From: Gossypium raimondii
Taxonomy: Eukaryota > Streptophyta > Magnoliopsida > Malvales > Malvaceae
Direction of reading: 5' to 3'
Assembly: GCF_025698545.1 (NCBI RefSeq)
Contig: NC_068571.1
Location: 40,643,733 to 40,707,732 of the forward strand
Length of the DNA stretch: 64,000 nt
This document shows positions 22,672 through 35,537 of this stretch, in pieces; position 1 is the first letter of the stretch, and each line of letters opens with the position of its first letter. A program made the translations under genes and the position numbers. The notes below the pieces were generated by a model. It had not been told where the DNA came from, did no database searches, and saw only the letters and a program-made list of their open reading frames with translations.

Positions 22672-23802
22672 AGGCTTGTTAGCTAAGGTAACGCTTGTTC
22701 ATATACCCTTGTTTAATGTAATCATATTCGGATCAAGCTGTAGATGGTTTGTCTGCTATTATTATTCCTGCACTATGCTTATGTATAAGATTCTGTAGTT
22801 AACATATTTTAAGTCGCATTCGGAACTTACATCTAGTTTTGCCAGAGGCTTTTCCTTCTGTTCCAAGTGATTGGCTTTTGGTTTAGGAAGAACTCGATAA
22901 TGGCTTTTGGGATTTTTGCAGGAATGATTTCACGGTTGCTCATCAATTTTGGTATGGTTCTGTTCTATTTTAACACTAAAAAGAATATGCATGTCAAACA
23001 AGAGATGAAGAAAAAACAGAGTGGACTGAGGCTTTACTACATTTACTGGTATCAAACAATAAATGCAAGTTTTAGTTTGGAAGATCTTTAAATCAGGGGT
23101 GTGAGCTACCCCTTGCAAGATATTGAATTACTAAGGTTTTTTCATCTCAGTCTTGAATAACCTCCAAATTCATCTTTGTATTGGCTTTGGAGACATCAAT
23201 CTCCTCTCACATCTCTAGATACTTGTAGAGCTACCTACTTCTATTGTAATTTTACCTAATGTTTGGAAACCTCTCTTCTTCCTTTTGTTTGATATAATTC
23301 TTTAAGAAATCTATAAGATCAACATGTTAGCTTTTGTTACTCGTCGTTTTGCTTTTTAGATCCTATCTAAGCATCTTTCTAGAAAGAGATATGTGCCAAA
23401 TGGGATTCAACTTCTGACATTCTGCAGTCGTCGGTTTTGCAGGGATTTAGAAGAGTGGATATGATGTTTGTGCTAGAAGAAGTTGATGTCTTGGAGGAGA
23501 AGATCATATAAGTTCTGTTATGGTGTGAAAGATCGCCAACATGTAGTACTCTTCTTTAGAGAGAAAAAAAAAGGTATTAAAGAATTCGCAGAGGTACTTT
23601 ATGTCTTGTGTTGAATTGCCCTGTGAATAAAGGTGAGGTGTTCAATCTCACATGTTGGGCATCAGATACTAATGTATAAGATTGTGATGGACAATGTTTG
23701 TTCTTTGAAGTTGTTTCTATTAAATGTGGCCATCTTTTTCCATCTTTTTCCATCTTTGTGTAGAAAAGAGACAATCAGGCAGCATTTTTTTTACTTCAAA
23801 TA
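22672..23802. other. CXIP4 3' flank, no further gene seen
   Basis: Holds the 3' UTR of the CXIP4-like gene. Small frames at 22867-23091 and 23577-23774 have no recognisable family, and I do not call them genes. Confidence 0.5.
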
Positions 23803-24265
23803 ATGAGTTTCTTTTTGTATATTACATGGAGGATTCGATCCGCAAGGACTATGATTGGGAATTGTTTGATCATCTTTCTTCGAGTAAGAGGCGAAACATA
23901 ATCAACTTGAACTCGGGACAGCTATTCAAAATCTTAGTGAAAGACTGGATTTGTTATCTCATGTTTGTTTTTCGTGAAAAAATACTAATTGAGGGGTGCA
24001 GGGTTTCTTCAAACAACAAGGAGTTGGGTCAACTATTCAATCAAATGATATTGAGCATGTTTTCCATCTCTTCTAGAGAGGCAAGTGGGCTATTTCTTTG
24101 CAAAATTGTGCTCAATTTCATATGTGGCAATTCCGCCAAGATCTCTTCCTTAGTTGGGGAAGGATCTACACGAATCGGATTTTTTGAGGAACATATTGAG
24201 AGAATTGGATTTGGTTAGACAATGTATGGTTGGTAAATAGGGATCGATTTTTTTAGCAAGGAAAA
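23803..24265 (+). pseudogene. ycf2: Plastid ycf2 fragment, downstream piece (NUPT)
   Basis: The plus strand reads [48 protein letters not shown] and, in shifted frames, further ycf2-like sequence to WLVNRDRFFSK. This corresponds to roughly residues 205-330 of Ycf2, the large plastid-encoded AAA-type protein linked to the plastid import motor. Several substitutions and frameshifts show it is a decayed nuclear copy. It lies upstream of the piece at 24266-24745, although in the plastid gene it lies downstream. Confidence 0.88.
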
Positions 24266-24745
24266 TCCTAGATTTTTAAATTGAGAGAGATCAAGAATTC
24301 TCACTATTTCTTAGATTCATGGACTCAATTTAATTCAGTGGTATATTTCATTCACATTTTTTTCCACCAACAATGTTTTATAAAACTCTTAGACCCTCGA
24401 ATTAGGAGTATCTTATTTTCACGCAATTCACAGGGTTCGACAAGCAATCGGTATTTCACGATCAAGGGTGTAGTACTATTTGTAGTAGCGGTCTTTATAT
24501 ATTGTATTAACAATGGAAATATGGTCGAAAGAAAAAATCTCTATTTGACAAGGTTTCTTCCTATACCTATGAATTCCATTGGACCTAGAAATGATACATT
24601 GGAAGAATCTTTTGGATCTTCCAATATTAATAGGTTGATTGTTTCGCTCTTATATCTTCCAAAAATAAAAAAGATATCTGAGAGCTGTTTCCTGAATCCA
24701 AAAGAGAGTACTTGAATTCTCCCAATAACTAAAAAGTGTATCAAC
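24266..24745 (+). pseudogene. ycf2: Plastid ycf2 fragment, N-terminal piece (NUPT)
   Basis: Reads [85 protein letters not shown] and ILPITKKC, which is Ycf2 from about residue 8 to about 158. A TGA replaces a Trp codon near the end (EST*ILP). One copy of a short LREI repeat usual at the Ycf2 N-terminus appears to be missing. It abuts the more C-terminal piece at about 24265, so the order is permuted. Confidence 0.9.
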
Positions 24746-24987
24746 AATTAACAACATATGCCAAAATAAGTAACCAAATAAAGGTTTGTTTTGGTTGGCT
24801 AAGTGGGAATTGTCGCTCAACAAAATTACTAGTGTTGGTGAAGTGCAGAGGTAGTCTTGAATCTTAATCGTGGATCATATGGTCAAAAATATCAAAAAAT
24901 TACAAAGGGGTTTTCTTGTAGGCAACCATGAACCATACAAACGAACCAATCCCATTGTAGCAATATAATCACGCATACCAATTCAAT

Positions 24988-25537
24988 TAGGGGTGAACGT
25001 TCAATCGAATTAGGAAAAATGAAATTCGAATCGAATCGAGTGAAATTTTCGAGTTAAATTAAAATTTTAAACATGTCAAATAAAAATATTATTACATTAT
25101 GATTAATTCTATGTTAGAGCACATAAATTTAAAACCATTGAGTATGATAAATTTTAATCATTAATTAGGTTTCAAAATTATTATTTTAGAAAAGTTTTAA
25201 AATTTTAACTTTTTATATATTTTAGAATATTTTATAATTTTTATTTTTATAAATATTTTGAATTTTAAAATCATTTTAAAATTTTGAAAATTATTTTGAA
25301 TTATTTTGTAATTTTTGTTAAGAGATATCAATTTGTTTATTTTCAAAGTTGACAAAGACCAAAAGGGTATTTACACTAATCTGTTATTCGAATTATTCGA
25401 AGTGTGAAATTCAACTGGACTCAAACTTGAAGCTCAAATCGAGTTGACTCGAATAATTCGAATAACTCAATTCGATTAACTAGAAATTTGAAATTCTTTT
25501 CAATTTTTCAAATCGAATTGAGTTTTGTTAACCCCTA
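24988..25537. mobile_element. hAT-like non-autonomous element (550 bp)
   Basis: Starts TAGGGGTGAACGTTC and ends GTTAACCCCTA, giving inverted ends TAGGGGTGAAC / TAGGGGTTAAC. Near both ends are GAGTTGACTCGAATAATTCG-type segments shared with the element at 38581. The interior is AT-rich and non-coding. The flanking duplication is weak here (AATTC-like). The class is set by the better preserved relative. Confidence 0.6.
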
Positions 25538-25923
25538 ATTCCAGCTACAACTAGGCTGCATGCAAGCACAGAATGCGTTAAATTTAGTTTTCAATATTTA
25601 TATGTATTTTTATTTTGGTTTTAATTTTAAAAAATTAAATAATTCAACCTCAATATTTATATATTTTTAAACATATGTTGTAATTTGTTAAATTAGAATG
25701 AAATTGATAAAATATATAAAGATTAAGGGCTAATTTATTAATTTCAAAATTGAGAGAAATGGGAGAGTATTTTTACGGAAATAAAAATATCTGAGGCGGA
25801 GGCTACGGTTGTTAGTTGATGGCATTTCGGGATACGCATTCAAGCAAAAACCATATTCACTTTCAAAATGCATCGTCTAGAAAACACAGTTTCTTAATTT
25901 GAGTATAACAAGAAGCAGAGCAA

Positions 25924-26964
25924 ATGCCATCAACTAGGTTTTTAGGTTCATTGTCAACACCAAGGGTTGATATTACAATTGACACTGGCAATCTTTTCTT
26001 CAATCACGCTCTAGAGGGTTTCTTGAAGATTGGATCTGTAACTTAATCTTTCCTTTTCCTTTTTCCTTTTGTTTTCGTAACTTTCCATGGAAATTTCCAT
26101 CATGTACCACATGGCTTCTTTTTTTTTCAGGTTGCAGCTACGAGGTCAATTGCAGAAGATTCATTTAAAGCTATCAATGGAGGTTATTTCAACTCCCCCA
26201 CTTTCTTTTTCTTTCACCCAAATTCCCTTTTCTAGAGTAATTAAGCTGCCATGTTTGTGCAGGGAAGCTATCAAAACACTGTTTGGAGCGCTCTGTAAGT
26301 AATTCCTTTCCTGTTCTTAGCTACATTTTAAAGGATGCTTAGGATCTCCACCTGTTACTGTACCATCAAGTATAGCATAATTATAGGCCATAAGACAAGT
26401 AATGTTTGCAGTGAGGAATGGTACTACTTTTTATTATTATAAAAGTTGTAACTGCACCTGAATTTGACATAATCTTTCTCCTATTGAGAAATGTTGTTGC
26501 AGCTCAAGAAGATGTGTAAAGAGGGTGCTTACTGGGGTAAGTATGCGACATTACAATATGAAAACTTCCCATTATTGTAGCTTTCTTTTTTGCAAACTTG
26601 AATAATATTTATAAAATTCTTTTGTTGCACGTTAGGAAGTGTAGCTGGAGTATATGTGGGAATGGAGTATGGGGTAGGGAGGATCCGAGGCACTTGGGAC
26701 TGGGTATGTTCACCACGCTACAGTTAAGGGGAAAAATGTTACTGCTATTAAAAAGATTCTACATCCATTTTACTCATAATCTTGATATTTAGTGATTCAA
26801 AGTTTTGTCACATCGTGTTACAGAAGAATGCCATGATCGGAGGTGCCCTAACAGGAGCTCTTGTCTCTGCGGCGACCAACAATAACAAAGACCAGATCGT
26901 GTCGGATGCACTTACAGGAGGTGCTGTTGCAACTGCCTCAGTGCTCCTTAATTATCTCACATGA
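25924..26964 (+). CDS. OEP164: OEP16-4-like outer envelope channel (Tim17 family)
   Basis: Six exons with GT-AG introns: 25924-26037, 26131-26182, 26263-26294, 26503-26536, 26636-26703 and 26824-26964. The joined frame is 146 residues without a stop. It starts MPSTRFLGSLSTPRVD, continues VAATRSIAEDSFKAINGG, then AYWGSVAGVYVGMEYGVG and IGGALTGALVSA, and ends GGAVATASVLLNYLT. The glycine-rich helices match the Tim17/Tim22/Tim23/OEP16 fold, and overall it matches Arabidopsis OEP16-4. That family forms amino-acid/amine-selective channels in the outer plastid membrane. Short phase-shifted exons of 32 and 34 nt explain why no long open frame is visible. The gene converges on the PPR gene, with 393 bp between stop codons. 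Confidence 0.88.
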
Positions 26965-27357
26965 AAACAGCAAACTCAACTTCCTTATATCGTTGCATAT
27001 TGCTATGTAGTGTGATCCCTTTTTTTTTCCTCTTTGGTTGATTTAACTGGTTGTAAGAAAACAAGGTTGCAATGATTAAAATAACAGGATGGCTTCAACC
27101 AGAGTTTCTTAACCATCTTACTTGGGTACAGAGTTTGAGCAGTGCAAGTATAGGAAGAGGTTCAATTGATTTGCATGTTCATAATAAATTTCCTAAGATA
27201 AATGACCTTCCAAATAAGCAGAAGAAATTTGTCCAGAATTTACTTTCCAAAATGACATTATAATTGGACTAAATATACAAAACATTCTTTCTCTAGAGAA
27301 GGATCAACTGAAAAGAATAGATACAATTAACAAATCACAAGGATACATGCTTTATTT
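26965..27357. other. Shared 3' region of OEP16-4 and PPR genes
   Basis: Both genes end here from opposite sides, so their 3' UTRs probably meet or overlap. The 63-codon frame at 27072-27263 resembles no family and is most likely UTR. Confidence 0.5.
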
Positions 27358-29408
27358 TTATCTTTGAAACTGTTCACTAAGTTTCAGTAAGCTATAGGTT
27401 TCAGCATCTGGCCTAGCCCCTCCAAGAATCATCCTTTTCAAAAGATTAGAATCGTAGATTTTGGCCTTCACGTAAGCCTTGATCAAAGTATTGTACACAA
27501 AGGTATACCGAGAATAGTTGGCCCTTTTAAGCTCTACAAAAAACTTCTCAGCATTCTTAACATCACCTATTTCAGCAAAAATTTCTATCATCGAATAGGT
27601 GGTCTCCAACCATGGTGTTGAACACCTAACTTTGTTGCTTGTTGTCATATTCATACCTATATCTAGACTCTTCAAGCATTCCTCCACCGATCCTGATTTT
27701 AAGCACCCCAGGGCAAGTTGTCGGAAGGTAATAGAATTTGGTTTGCATCCATTCATCCTCATTTCTCTGAAAACCTCAGTTGCTTTGCTGAGAAGTCCAT
27801 GTTTGCAGTATACGGATATTATTGAATTGAACTGCTCAGTTGATATCAACCCTTTTACTGACTTCATTTGTAACCAAAGCTCTTCTGCTTGACTTACCTG
27901 TCCTATCCTACCATATGCTTCAATTGCCAGAATATAACTTTTAGACCGAACATGGGGGAACTCTAGAACGGTGCCCCAAGTTTTCCCCAGTTCCTTCTCC
28001 TTCCCCAAATACCCATACAATATAATTAGGACATCTAGTGTCGACCAGTTATTCCCAGTCATAGTCTCCTCAACGGCCTCAACATATGCTTCAGCTGCTG
28101 TGTATAGCCTTGCCACAGCATGTGCGATAGCTAGAATGCAGTAAGAAACCTCATTCGGATCAACTTCTACTTTCTTCATATCATTGAAAACCTTTACTAA
28201 CCCTTCAATGTTGTGCTCATTAGCCTCTATTTTCATAAGAATATTGTAGGTGGAGACATGTCGAACCACCTTATCCGCCTTCATTTGATTTAGAATTTTC
28301 GGGATGGTCTTCCTACGTCCCGGAGATGAATGGAGGATTATCAGACGGTTGAAAACCAAGTATGAGATAGGGTGTCTCAATTCCCTCATTTTCTTCATGT
28401 ACTCAAGTGAAAGCCTTATAAGGCCTTTATCCAAGCAGGCTATCACAAGATTGTTGTAGAGCAGTTCATTTTGAAACTCCTGAGGGACGCAACTAAATAG
28501 TTTTTCGCCTCGTGATATGCCGTGGAGTTTCGTTGTAAATTCCAATAGGTAAGAGTAGTCTAATTCTTTAGGCCGATACGGTCTCTCCCTAATTATCCAT
28601 TCCATCACCTATTAGAAGCAATCGAATTTTCATTGTTAGATTCCACCTATTCACCATTATCACAAGTACAAATGCAAGGGGTCACACAAATTCCCATCTT
28701 GGTTCCAAATCTAACAGATTTTATTTACATATACATCTATGCGTCTGTCTGATAAAGTGCTCAACTGATGAAAATGCAATGTTTTCTTTATTTTTCTGCC
28801 ATACATTGTTTCAAATTTCTAGCATAAGAGCACTCAAACAGTCAAACATACACAAAATAACAACTCCACGTTGCAAATTAAGTTGTTCAGCATTTGGATT
28901 TCTTAAAGGAAACCCAAAAAAGACCAAAAATGAAACTGAGCTTATTATAAACATCTGACATATATGAGATTAAGCCTCTTAAGTTTCAGGAACGAACGTT
29001 TCTTTCTTTTGTAAGCTCTTAGCGATCCGGCAGAAAGTAATTAGTACAGATAAAAAAAAAAAACCCAAAAATATTAGACTAGTTTCTGAAAGAGAAAATT
29101 ACCTCAAGAGCTCGTTTATTCAATTTAAGTTTCCTCAACCGATTAATGGCGTGAAAAATATCGCCTCTATGAACGGGAAATCCATCAGCCATCCAGCTTT
29201 TAAATGCTAACCCAACAGTTTCCCCTTTAGGGAGTCTCTCAATTCTCAAAGATAAGCATTTGGGTTCTTGTTGTTCTGACTCTGAACTTTGTCTTTCAAG
29301 GTTATCAGCTGTTGTAGAAGAAAGAAACTTGAGAGAAGAGGCACTACCAAGTGTTTGATGTATTGCTTGCAAGAACCTACGGTGCCGTAGCAAAACTAGT
29401 GTTCGCAT
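27358..29408 (-). CDS. PPR protein, mitochondrial type (At1g07590-like)
   Basis: Two exons: 29103-29408 and 27358-28608, with a 494-bp intron (donor GAG|GTAATT, acceptor TTCTAATAG). The joined protein is 518 residues. The N-terminus is arginine-rich (MRTLVLLRHRRFLQ), as in mitochondrial targeting peptides. Exon 1 ends LRKLKLNKRALE and exon 2 continues VMEWIIRERPYRPKELDYS. P-type PPR repeats follow (VSTYNILMKIEANEHN, NEVSYCILAIAHAVARLY, STEQFNSIISVYCKHGLL, NSITFRQLALGCLKSG, YTFVYNTLIKAYVKA). Family members bind organelle RNA; the target of this one is not known. The sequence closely recalls Arabidopsis At1g07590. The ATG at 29408 opens the targeting sequence and there is no nearer alternative. 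Confidence 0.92.
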
Positions 29409-30209
29409 GCTTCAGCTCTGTGTTTCTAGCTGAAGGCTAGAATTTTATTTTGTAGCTTTGCTAAGTATTGGGCCCTAAATATCATAGCTCAGACCTCAGC
29501 TGGCTTCTTTTTCATGGCTTATTTAAGTGCGATTTAGGATTTGAATTAATACATATCGGGCAAATTACACTGCTAGTCCTCGTTCCTACTTCGATCATTC
29601 TTTTCTTTATTAATTTAGTCACTATCGTTAATTAAATTACACAAATTGATCACTTTTCTAATTTCCCCCAACAGAATGTTGACTGTGCATTCCACATCAT
29701 TAAATATTTTGAACTCAAAAATTTCAAAACCTCTCCATTCAGCCAACTCTCCCTCACATACCTATCATCTCCCCCATCATCAATGTAACCTCGTTGTCTA
29801 ATCTCACCCAAATTAACCACCAAGCCCCTAAATTGAAACATCCTCCTATCATCAAGCCACCGTCCCTCATCCACCATCACCTAACATCTACCATGGCATT
29901 GAAATTGTAGAAGATCAAAAGAAAATACACAGCCTTACAAAGAGTCCCAAACAACAGTAAAACACCTACAGAACACATGGTCGACCAACAAAATAAAGAA
30001 CTCATCAAAGTTGCAGGCAAATAAAAAACATGAACTCAAAGATTACTCTTACACATGACATTAACCAAATTTGCAAACAAACATGGACAAGATACATAAT
30101 AGTTCCAAGAAGTTGAAATATGGAGATTCAAACAAAAACAACAGTAGAGGCAACAAACAAACAAGCACAAGCATGAATGCAAAACATATGAATAGTCAAT
30201 TCGTCAAGC
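29409..30209. other. Upstream region of the PPR gene, no other gene
   Basis: The first few hundred bases should hold the PPR promoter. 29560-29900 has the look of a common dispersed repeat but shows no clear ends. No credible coding frame. Confidence 0.45.
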
Positions 30210-31599
30210 ACTTGTGTAACACCCCATACCCAGTTCGGTCGTCAAACCCGAGCTATGGAATGTCATATTAGTCACCTAAGTGACTCTTTTTAACACTCAA
30301 CCTAACCTCCAGCACACCACGAATTAAAACAAATAAAACAGGTAAAAGCTTCAAGCTTGCGAACTCACTTCGCTTGCCTCATGATATGCAGTTGCGGAAA
30401 TATGTGAACCTACTTAGCATGCATAACTTAACTACTCTTTTACAGAATTTTTAAATACTTAAAGAAAGGAATGCGAGTCTTAAGTTTTTCAAAACAAACT
30501 ACTTTGCGGAACACAGCAGTTCATCTATCTGACATAGGGGTTCGCACCTCTGCTGGCTCGCATAAACTAAGATTTTCATAGGTAAGTTTCTTTAAACAAG
30601 GCCGGTCTCGCGAACTACCCTTTTGTGTTTGGATACTGCAAACACAGTTCGCAAAGTTTCTCTTATAGCACATGCCAAAATTCTTTAAAGGTTTGTTGAT
30701 AGCGGTTCGCCAATCGTTGGGGTTCGTAGTTAGTATAATTCGCAACCCTGTTACTTCGCGGCAATTTTGGCAAACTATGTATAACTTCGTCAAATTGTTT
30801 TATTACAAGTCTGCTTGTAACGAATCACTATGTTTAGAAAATTTATTATTTTATTTTGAATTTGTAAATTAATGAACACTATACAATCCTGGACTATATT
30901 CATGTTCTTAACTCAAATGTGTTTACTAAGCATTATTGGTTCACAAATAGAAACTTCAAGCAAACATAAGAAATCATAAAATAACTAGGTCCTAGTCTAA
31001 TTGGTGAGGTCAACAGAAAGATAACTCTGAGCCCAAGCAGAATGTCCTACATTGCCTTTGTATCCAAGTTCGCTTATTTCACTTTTTCACTATTTGTGCT
31101 TCACCTAGATCACTTGCCTCGCAACTATTCATCTTGCGATCTAACTATCTGCAATGATAGGAAGGAGTATTTGAGCTCTTGCGAACTTAGTGGATATACA
31201 GAGAAGAATAACCACATAGTACACACAAAACATAAGTCAATCAAAATCTTTAGCAAAGTTACAGAAATTGCGAACTAGGTTCGCCATACTTATTCGAAGT
31301 CTGGTTTGCAAATACTTGTCAATTAGCTTAAAAACATAATATTTTGAAAAACATAAACTTATTCACACGTTCTTTCCTGTTGGATAAGTGGGTCTCCTTA
31401 TATCGCCTTAGAATGACTCAATGAGTCTAACATGTTCCATAAGTGTAGCATAAAGCTAAACACTCTCCAACACACCAACATGTCCCAATGAATAGAGCTT
31501 AGCTCGACATTCCTTAATCTCTCCAACCTGTCCTAGGGCCTCTCGCCCAAACACAAAACATTAGGGTGAGTACTCACAATCCTATAGCATGCTATTATA

Positions 31600-32207
31600 A
31601 AGAAAATCTCGAACACACGATCGGAACTCGAAAAGAAAAAGAAGAAATAGGACAAGGCTCCAAGGCATGTATCAAGCCACTATCTTTAAGGTTATATTCG
31701 CCCCCACTTATCTTCAGTGTGCAAATGAGTTCCAAGCAAATTAACCTCGAGGATACAATGAAGCCAATGACTATTTGTGTTTTGCACTGACGAGAATAGT
31801 CCACTATGCACTGAGTAATGTGTAACAAAAACTCAATTTCTACAAAGGATTTCTGCAGTTATACTTTATAGAATAATCTAATAATATTAGAAAATGAAGG
31901 AAGAGAAGAAATAATATTAGAATTTGTTGATATATTTCCAAATGAAAACCCATTCCTATTTATAGGAATTTTCTAAATCTCTTCATAGAGACATCTTTCA
32001 ATAGGTGTCTTTATGAATAAATATATAATAATAATTATTCATTTAATTTTGTAACTATTCAAATAATATTTTTGAATAATTATAATTCTTTTTAAAAATC
32101 AAATCATATAACTTTTGACCAATGACCAAAAGATTTATCTTTTGATTAATTACACCCATTCATTTATAGTTATTGGGATACTATAAATATTTGAAAATGT
32201 TCCAACA
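31600..32207 (-). repeat. 3' LTR of copia element 2
   Basis: On the element's strand it starts TGTTGGAACATTTTC and ends ...CGAGATTTTCTT. It pairs with 36673-37280 along its full length. Confidence 0.85.
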
Positions 32208-32222
32208 ATCTCCCTCCATTTT
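32208..32222 (-). other. Polypurine tract of copia element 2
   Basis: On the minus strand AAAATGGAGGGAGAT lies directly before TGTTGG of the 3' LTR. Confidence 0.8.
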
Positions 32223-32802
32223 CAAAATATTTAGATTTTGATATTCTTGGAAATCAATTTGCATAAAGGTGTCTTACGATTGAACCTTCACTTAGTGAAA
32301 AACATGTTAAAGTTAATCGAAATTGTATGGTAGACTAAGCTTTGAACCAACTATTCCATTTGATTAACTGAACACATCTCACATAATAATTTCAACATCA
32401 GTCAATGCTTAGTATCTAGGGACACTATTATGGCCATGTGTCTATGTCCTCTTTTCATGAGTGCTGTCAGAGCCAAGCCCTTAAGCTCCTAGAAGCGGCC
32501 ACACTTCCACTCACATAGGCAGATCCCATCAAAAGTGTTCCCGTAATTATAACACTCTAACATATTTATGTTATGGGTCCATTAAGAGTATATTACTCAT
32601 CCTTCCCTTATCATTACGGTACCTAGCACTTTAATCTTAGGATGAATTTATTTATAGTGCTAATGATCACATACTAATGATGTACTTTGTCTCATTGAAC
32701 TCAAGACTTGACGTTATACCAAGCGTTGAGTCGAGTTTCCATCATGGGTGACTCTAATTAATAGGCTTGAGTCCCATCCCTTTGAGGTCCTTTTCTGCAT
32801 CT

Positions 32803-34146
32803 CTAGCAAGACTTTTTGTCAAAGGATCTCGCCAAATTTTCACTTGACCTCACATAATTAATAGTGATCACTCCATCAGAGATTAACTGTCGGACATAAC
32901 TATGTCTTAATCCAATGTGTCTAGACTTTCCATTATATACTTGGCTATATGCCTTTGCTAGAGTAGCCTCACTATCACAACGGATAGAAATAGGTGAAAT
33001 TGGCTTAGGGCATAAAGGTACATCATAAAGCAAATTTCTTAACCATTCTGCTCCTTTAGATGCAGCGGCTAATGCAATAAATTCTGCTGCCATGATGGAA
33101 TCAGTAATACATGTTTGTTTCTTGGAACCCCAAGAAATGACTCCTCCACCAAGAATGAAGATCCATCCACTAGTAGATGCATGATCTTCCAAACTTGTAA
33201 TCCAACTAGCATCCGAATACCCTTCTAAAACTGGAGGATATCCATTATAACACAATCCATAGTTAATAGTTTTCTTTAAGTACCTAAGTACTCTATTCAA
33301 AGCTTGACAATGCAAACTACTTGGATTACTTGTGTACCTACTCAATTTTCCAACAGCATATGCAATATCTGGTCTTGTACAAGTCATTATATACATAAGA
33401 CAACCAATTAGAATTGCATATTTCAATTGATCAATTTTCCTACCAGCATTAGATACTAATTTTAATTGAGGATCCATGGGTGTAGATCTTTGGTATCTGA
33501 TTGAAGAGATCAAACTTTTAAGCACATTTTCAATGTAATGTGATTGTGATAAAGTTATAGTGCTTTCATCTCGGGTTATTTTAATCCCAAGAATAACATC
33601 TGCTACACCCATATCCTTCATAGCAAAGTTGTTTGACAAGAATTTCTTTATGTTTTCTATTTGTTCCAAATCCGTGCCAAAAATGAGCATGTCATCTACA
33701 TATAAGCAAATTATGACACCCTTTCCATTATCAAATTTGCTATATATGCACTTATCGGATTCATTTATTTTATAGCCATTAGCTAAAACAACATTGTCAA
33801 ACTTTTGGTGCCATTGTTTTGGTGCTTGTTTAAGCCCATATAAAGATTTAACAAGCTTACATACCTTATGCTCTTGTCCTGGAACAACAAATCCTTGCGG
33901 TTGCTCCATGTACACTTCCTCTTCCAATTCACCATTTAAAAATGCAGTTTTAACATCCATTTGGTGAACAACCAAATTATATATAGAGGTAAGTGATATT
34001 AATAGTCTAATTGTAGCAATTCTTGCTACTGGAGCATAGGTATCAAAGTAATCAATACCTTGTCTTTGTGTAAAACCTTTTGCTACCAACCTTGCTTTAA
34101 ATTTATCAATGGTTCCATCGACCTTCATTTTCTTTTGAAGATCCAT
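32803..34146 (-). pseudogene. Copia RT and RNase H, long nearly intact frame
   Basis: A 447-codon frame holds a full copia reverse transcriptase and RNase H. It runs through IDKFKARLVAKGFTQRQGID, QMDVKTAFLNGELEEEVYM, KLVKSLYGLKQAPKQWH and the catalytic YVDD (33702-33691) in LYVDDMLIFG. The RNase H shows LEGYSDASW, SIMAAEFIALAAASKGAEWL and a KSRHIGLRHSYVR helix. The end reads NLARSFDKKSC where a neighbouring frame gives the expected DPLTKSLARDAEKDLKGMG, so one extra base shifts the C-terminus. The upstream part of pol is in other frames, so no complete polyprotein can be made. Confidence 0.92.
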
Positions 34147-34893
34147 TTACAACCTATTGGTTTGGAACCGGTGGAAGATCAACTAAGATCCAAGTTTGAT
34201 TTCCCATTATTGAATCCATCTCATCATTTATTGCTTCTTTCCAAAAGCGAGTCTTGAGATTTCACCGCCTCTTCAAATGTAATAGGATCGATTCGGTATT
34301 ATAACAATAAGGTATCTTATTGCATATACTTTCACCTTTTCCTTCTACAAGAAACATAATGAAATCTGGTCCAAAATCTTTTACCTTTTAATCCTCTTAC
34401 TTCTTCTTAATTCTTGACAAGATTCATCATTATTATCAATTTGTTTCAATGGAATCTCATTCTCATTTGAAGAATGAATCAATTGTTGTGGTTGTAATTG
34501 TCTTGATATAGAATTAAATCTATTTTCATCAAAATATCATCTCTTGATCCAATAACAATATTAATTGAAATTGAATCATTTGGTTCAATTACCATGAACC
34601 TATATGCCTTGATATTATGTGCATAACCTATAAATATGCATTCAATTCCTCTTTCACCTAACTTTTACGTTTAGGTGTTGGAACTTTACAATAGTTTCTA
34701 CAACCCCAAACCTTCAAATAATTAAGGTTTGGTTTCCTTTCTTCCATTGTTCATAGGGGTTATTTTAGTTTCCTTATTAGGAACTCTATTCAATATGTGA
34801 CAAGTGTTAGAACGACTTCTCCCAAAAACCTTGTCCAAGACACGAATATGATAACATTGAATTTACCATTTCAGTCAAGACTCTATTTTTCTT

Positions 34894-35268
34894 TCAGCTA
34901 CACCATTTTGTTGTGGTGTGTAAGGGTGAAACTTGATGGACAATTCCAATGAGTTCAAAATAACTTGGATTATAGTATTCTCCACCTCTATCCGATCTTA
35001 AGCACTTGATAAATGATTCATCTTGAAGTTCAACTTTAGATTTATAAACTTTAAATTTATCAAGCGCTTCATCTTTTGAATGCAATAAATATACATAACA
35101 ATATCTAGAACAATCATCAATAAAAGTAACAAAATATTTCTTTCCACCTAATGTAGGAGTATTATGCAAGTCACATAAATCACTATGTATCAAATCAAGC
35201 AATTTTGTTTTCCTTTTAACCTTAGGGAAAGGATTTCTTGTAATTTTAGTCAACATACAGTATTGCAT
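34894..35268 (-). pseudogene. Copia integrase core fragment
   Basis: Encodes KTKLLDLIHSDLCD, GGKKYFVTFIDDCSRY and KCLRSDRGGEYYN, the first two acidic parts of the D,D-35-E catalytic core. The frame breaks at PLHTTTKW, just where the P-Q-Q-N-G-V-E box is expected. The remaining integrase (about 34880-34150) is in several frames. Confidence 0.82.
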
Positions 35269-35537
35269 TTTTCAATATTATTATTAAAAACAGAATTAAA
35301 TCTAATTTATACATGTCATTCAATTTTCTATAATTCAAATGGCCTAATCTATAATGCCACAAACAAAATGATTCAACCATATAAGCGAAATAGTATTTTA
35401 TTCTTATTAATAATATTAAGTTTGAACATGCTTTCATACATATACCCTTTTCCCACAAAAATTCCTCCCTTAGACAAAATAAACTTATCGCCTCAAAAAC
35501 AAGTTTGAAACCAAACTTATTCAATGACTTCCGGACA

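Noticed and set aside
22241-22798. 185-codon frame overlapping the CXIP4 tail
   Set aside because: Frame shadow of low-complexity K/R/E/D/S codons; only the CXIP4 frame has a conserved domain.
24541-24747. Minus-strand frame over the ycf2 fragment
   Set aside because: Antisense shadow of plastid-derived sequence.
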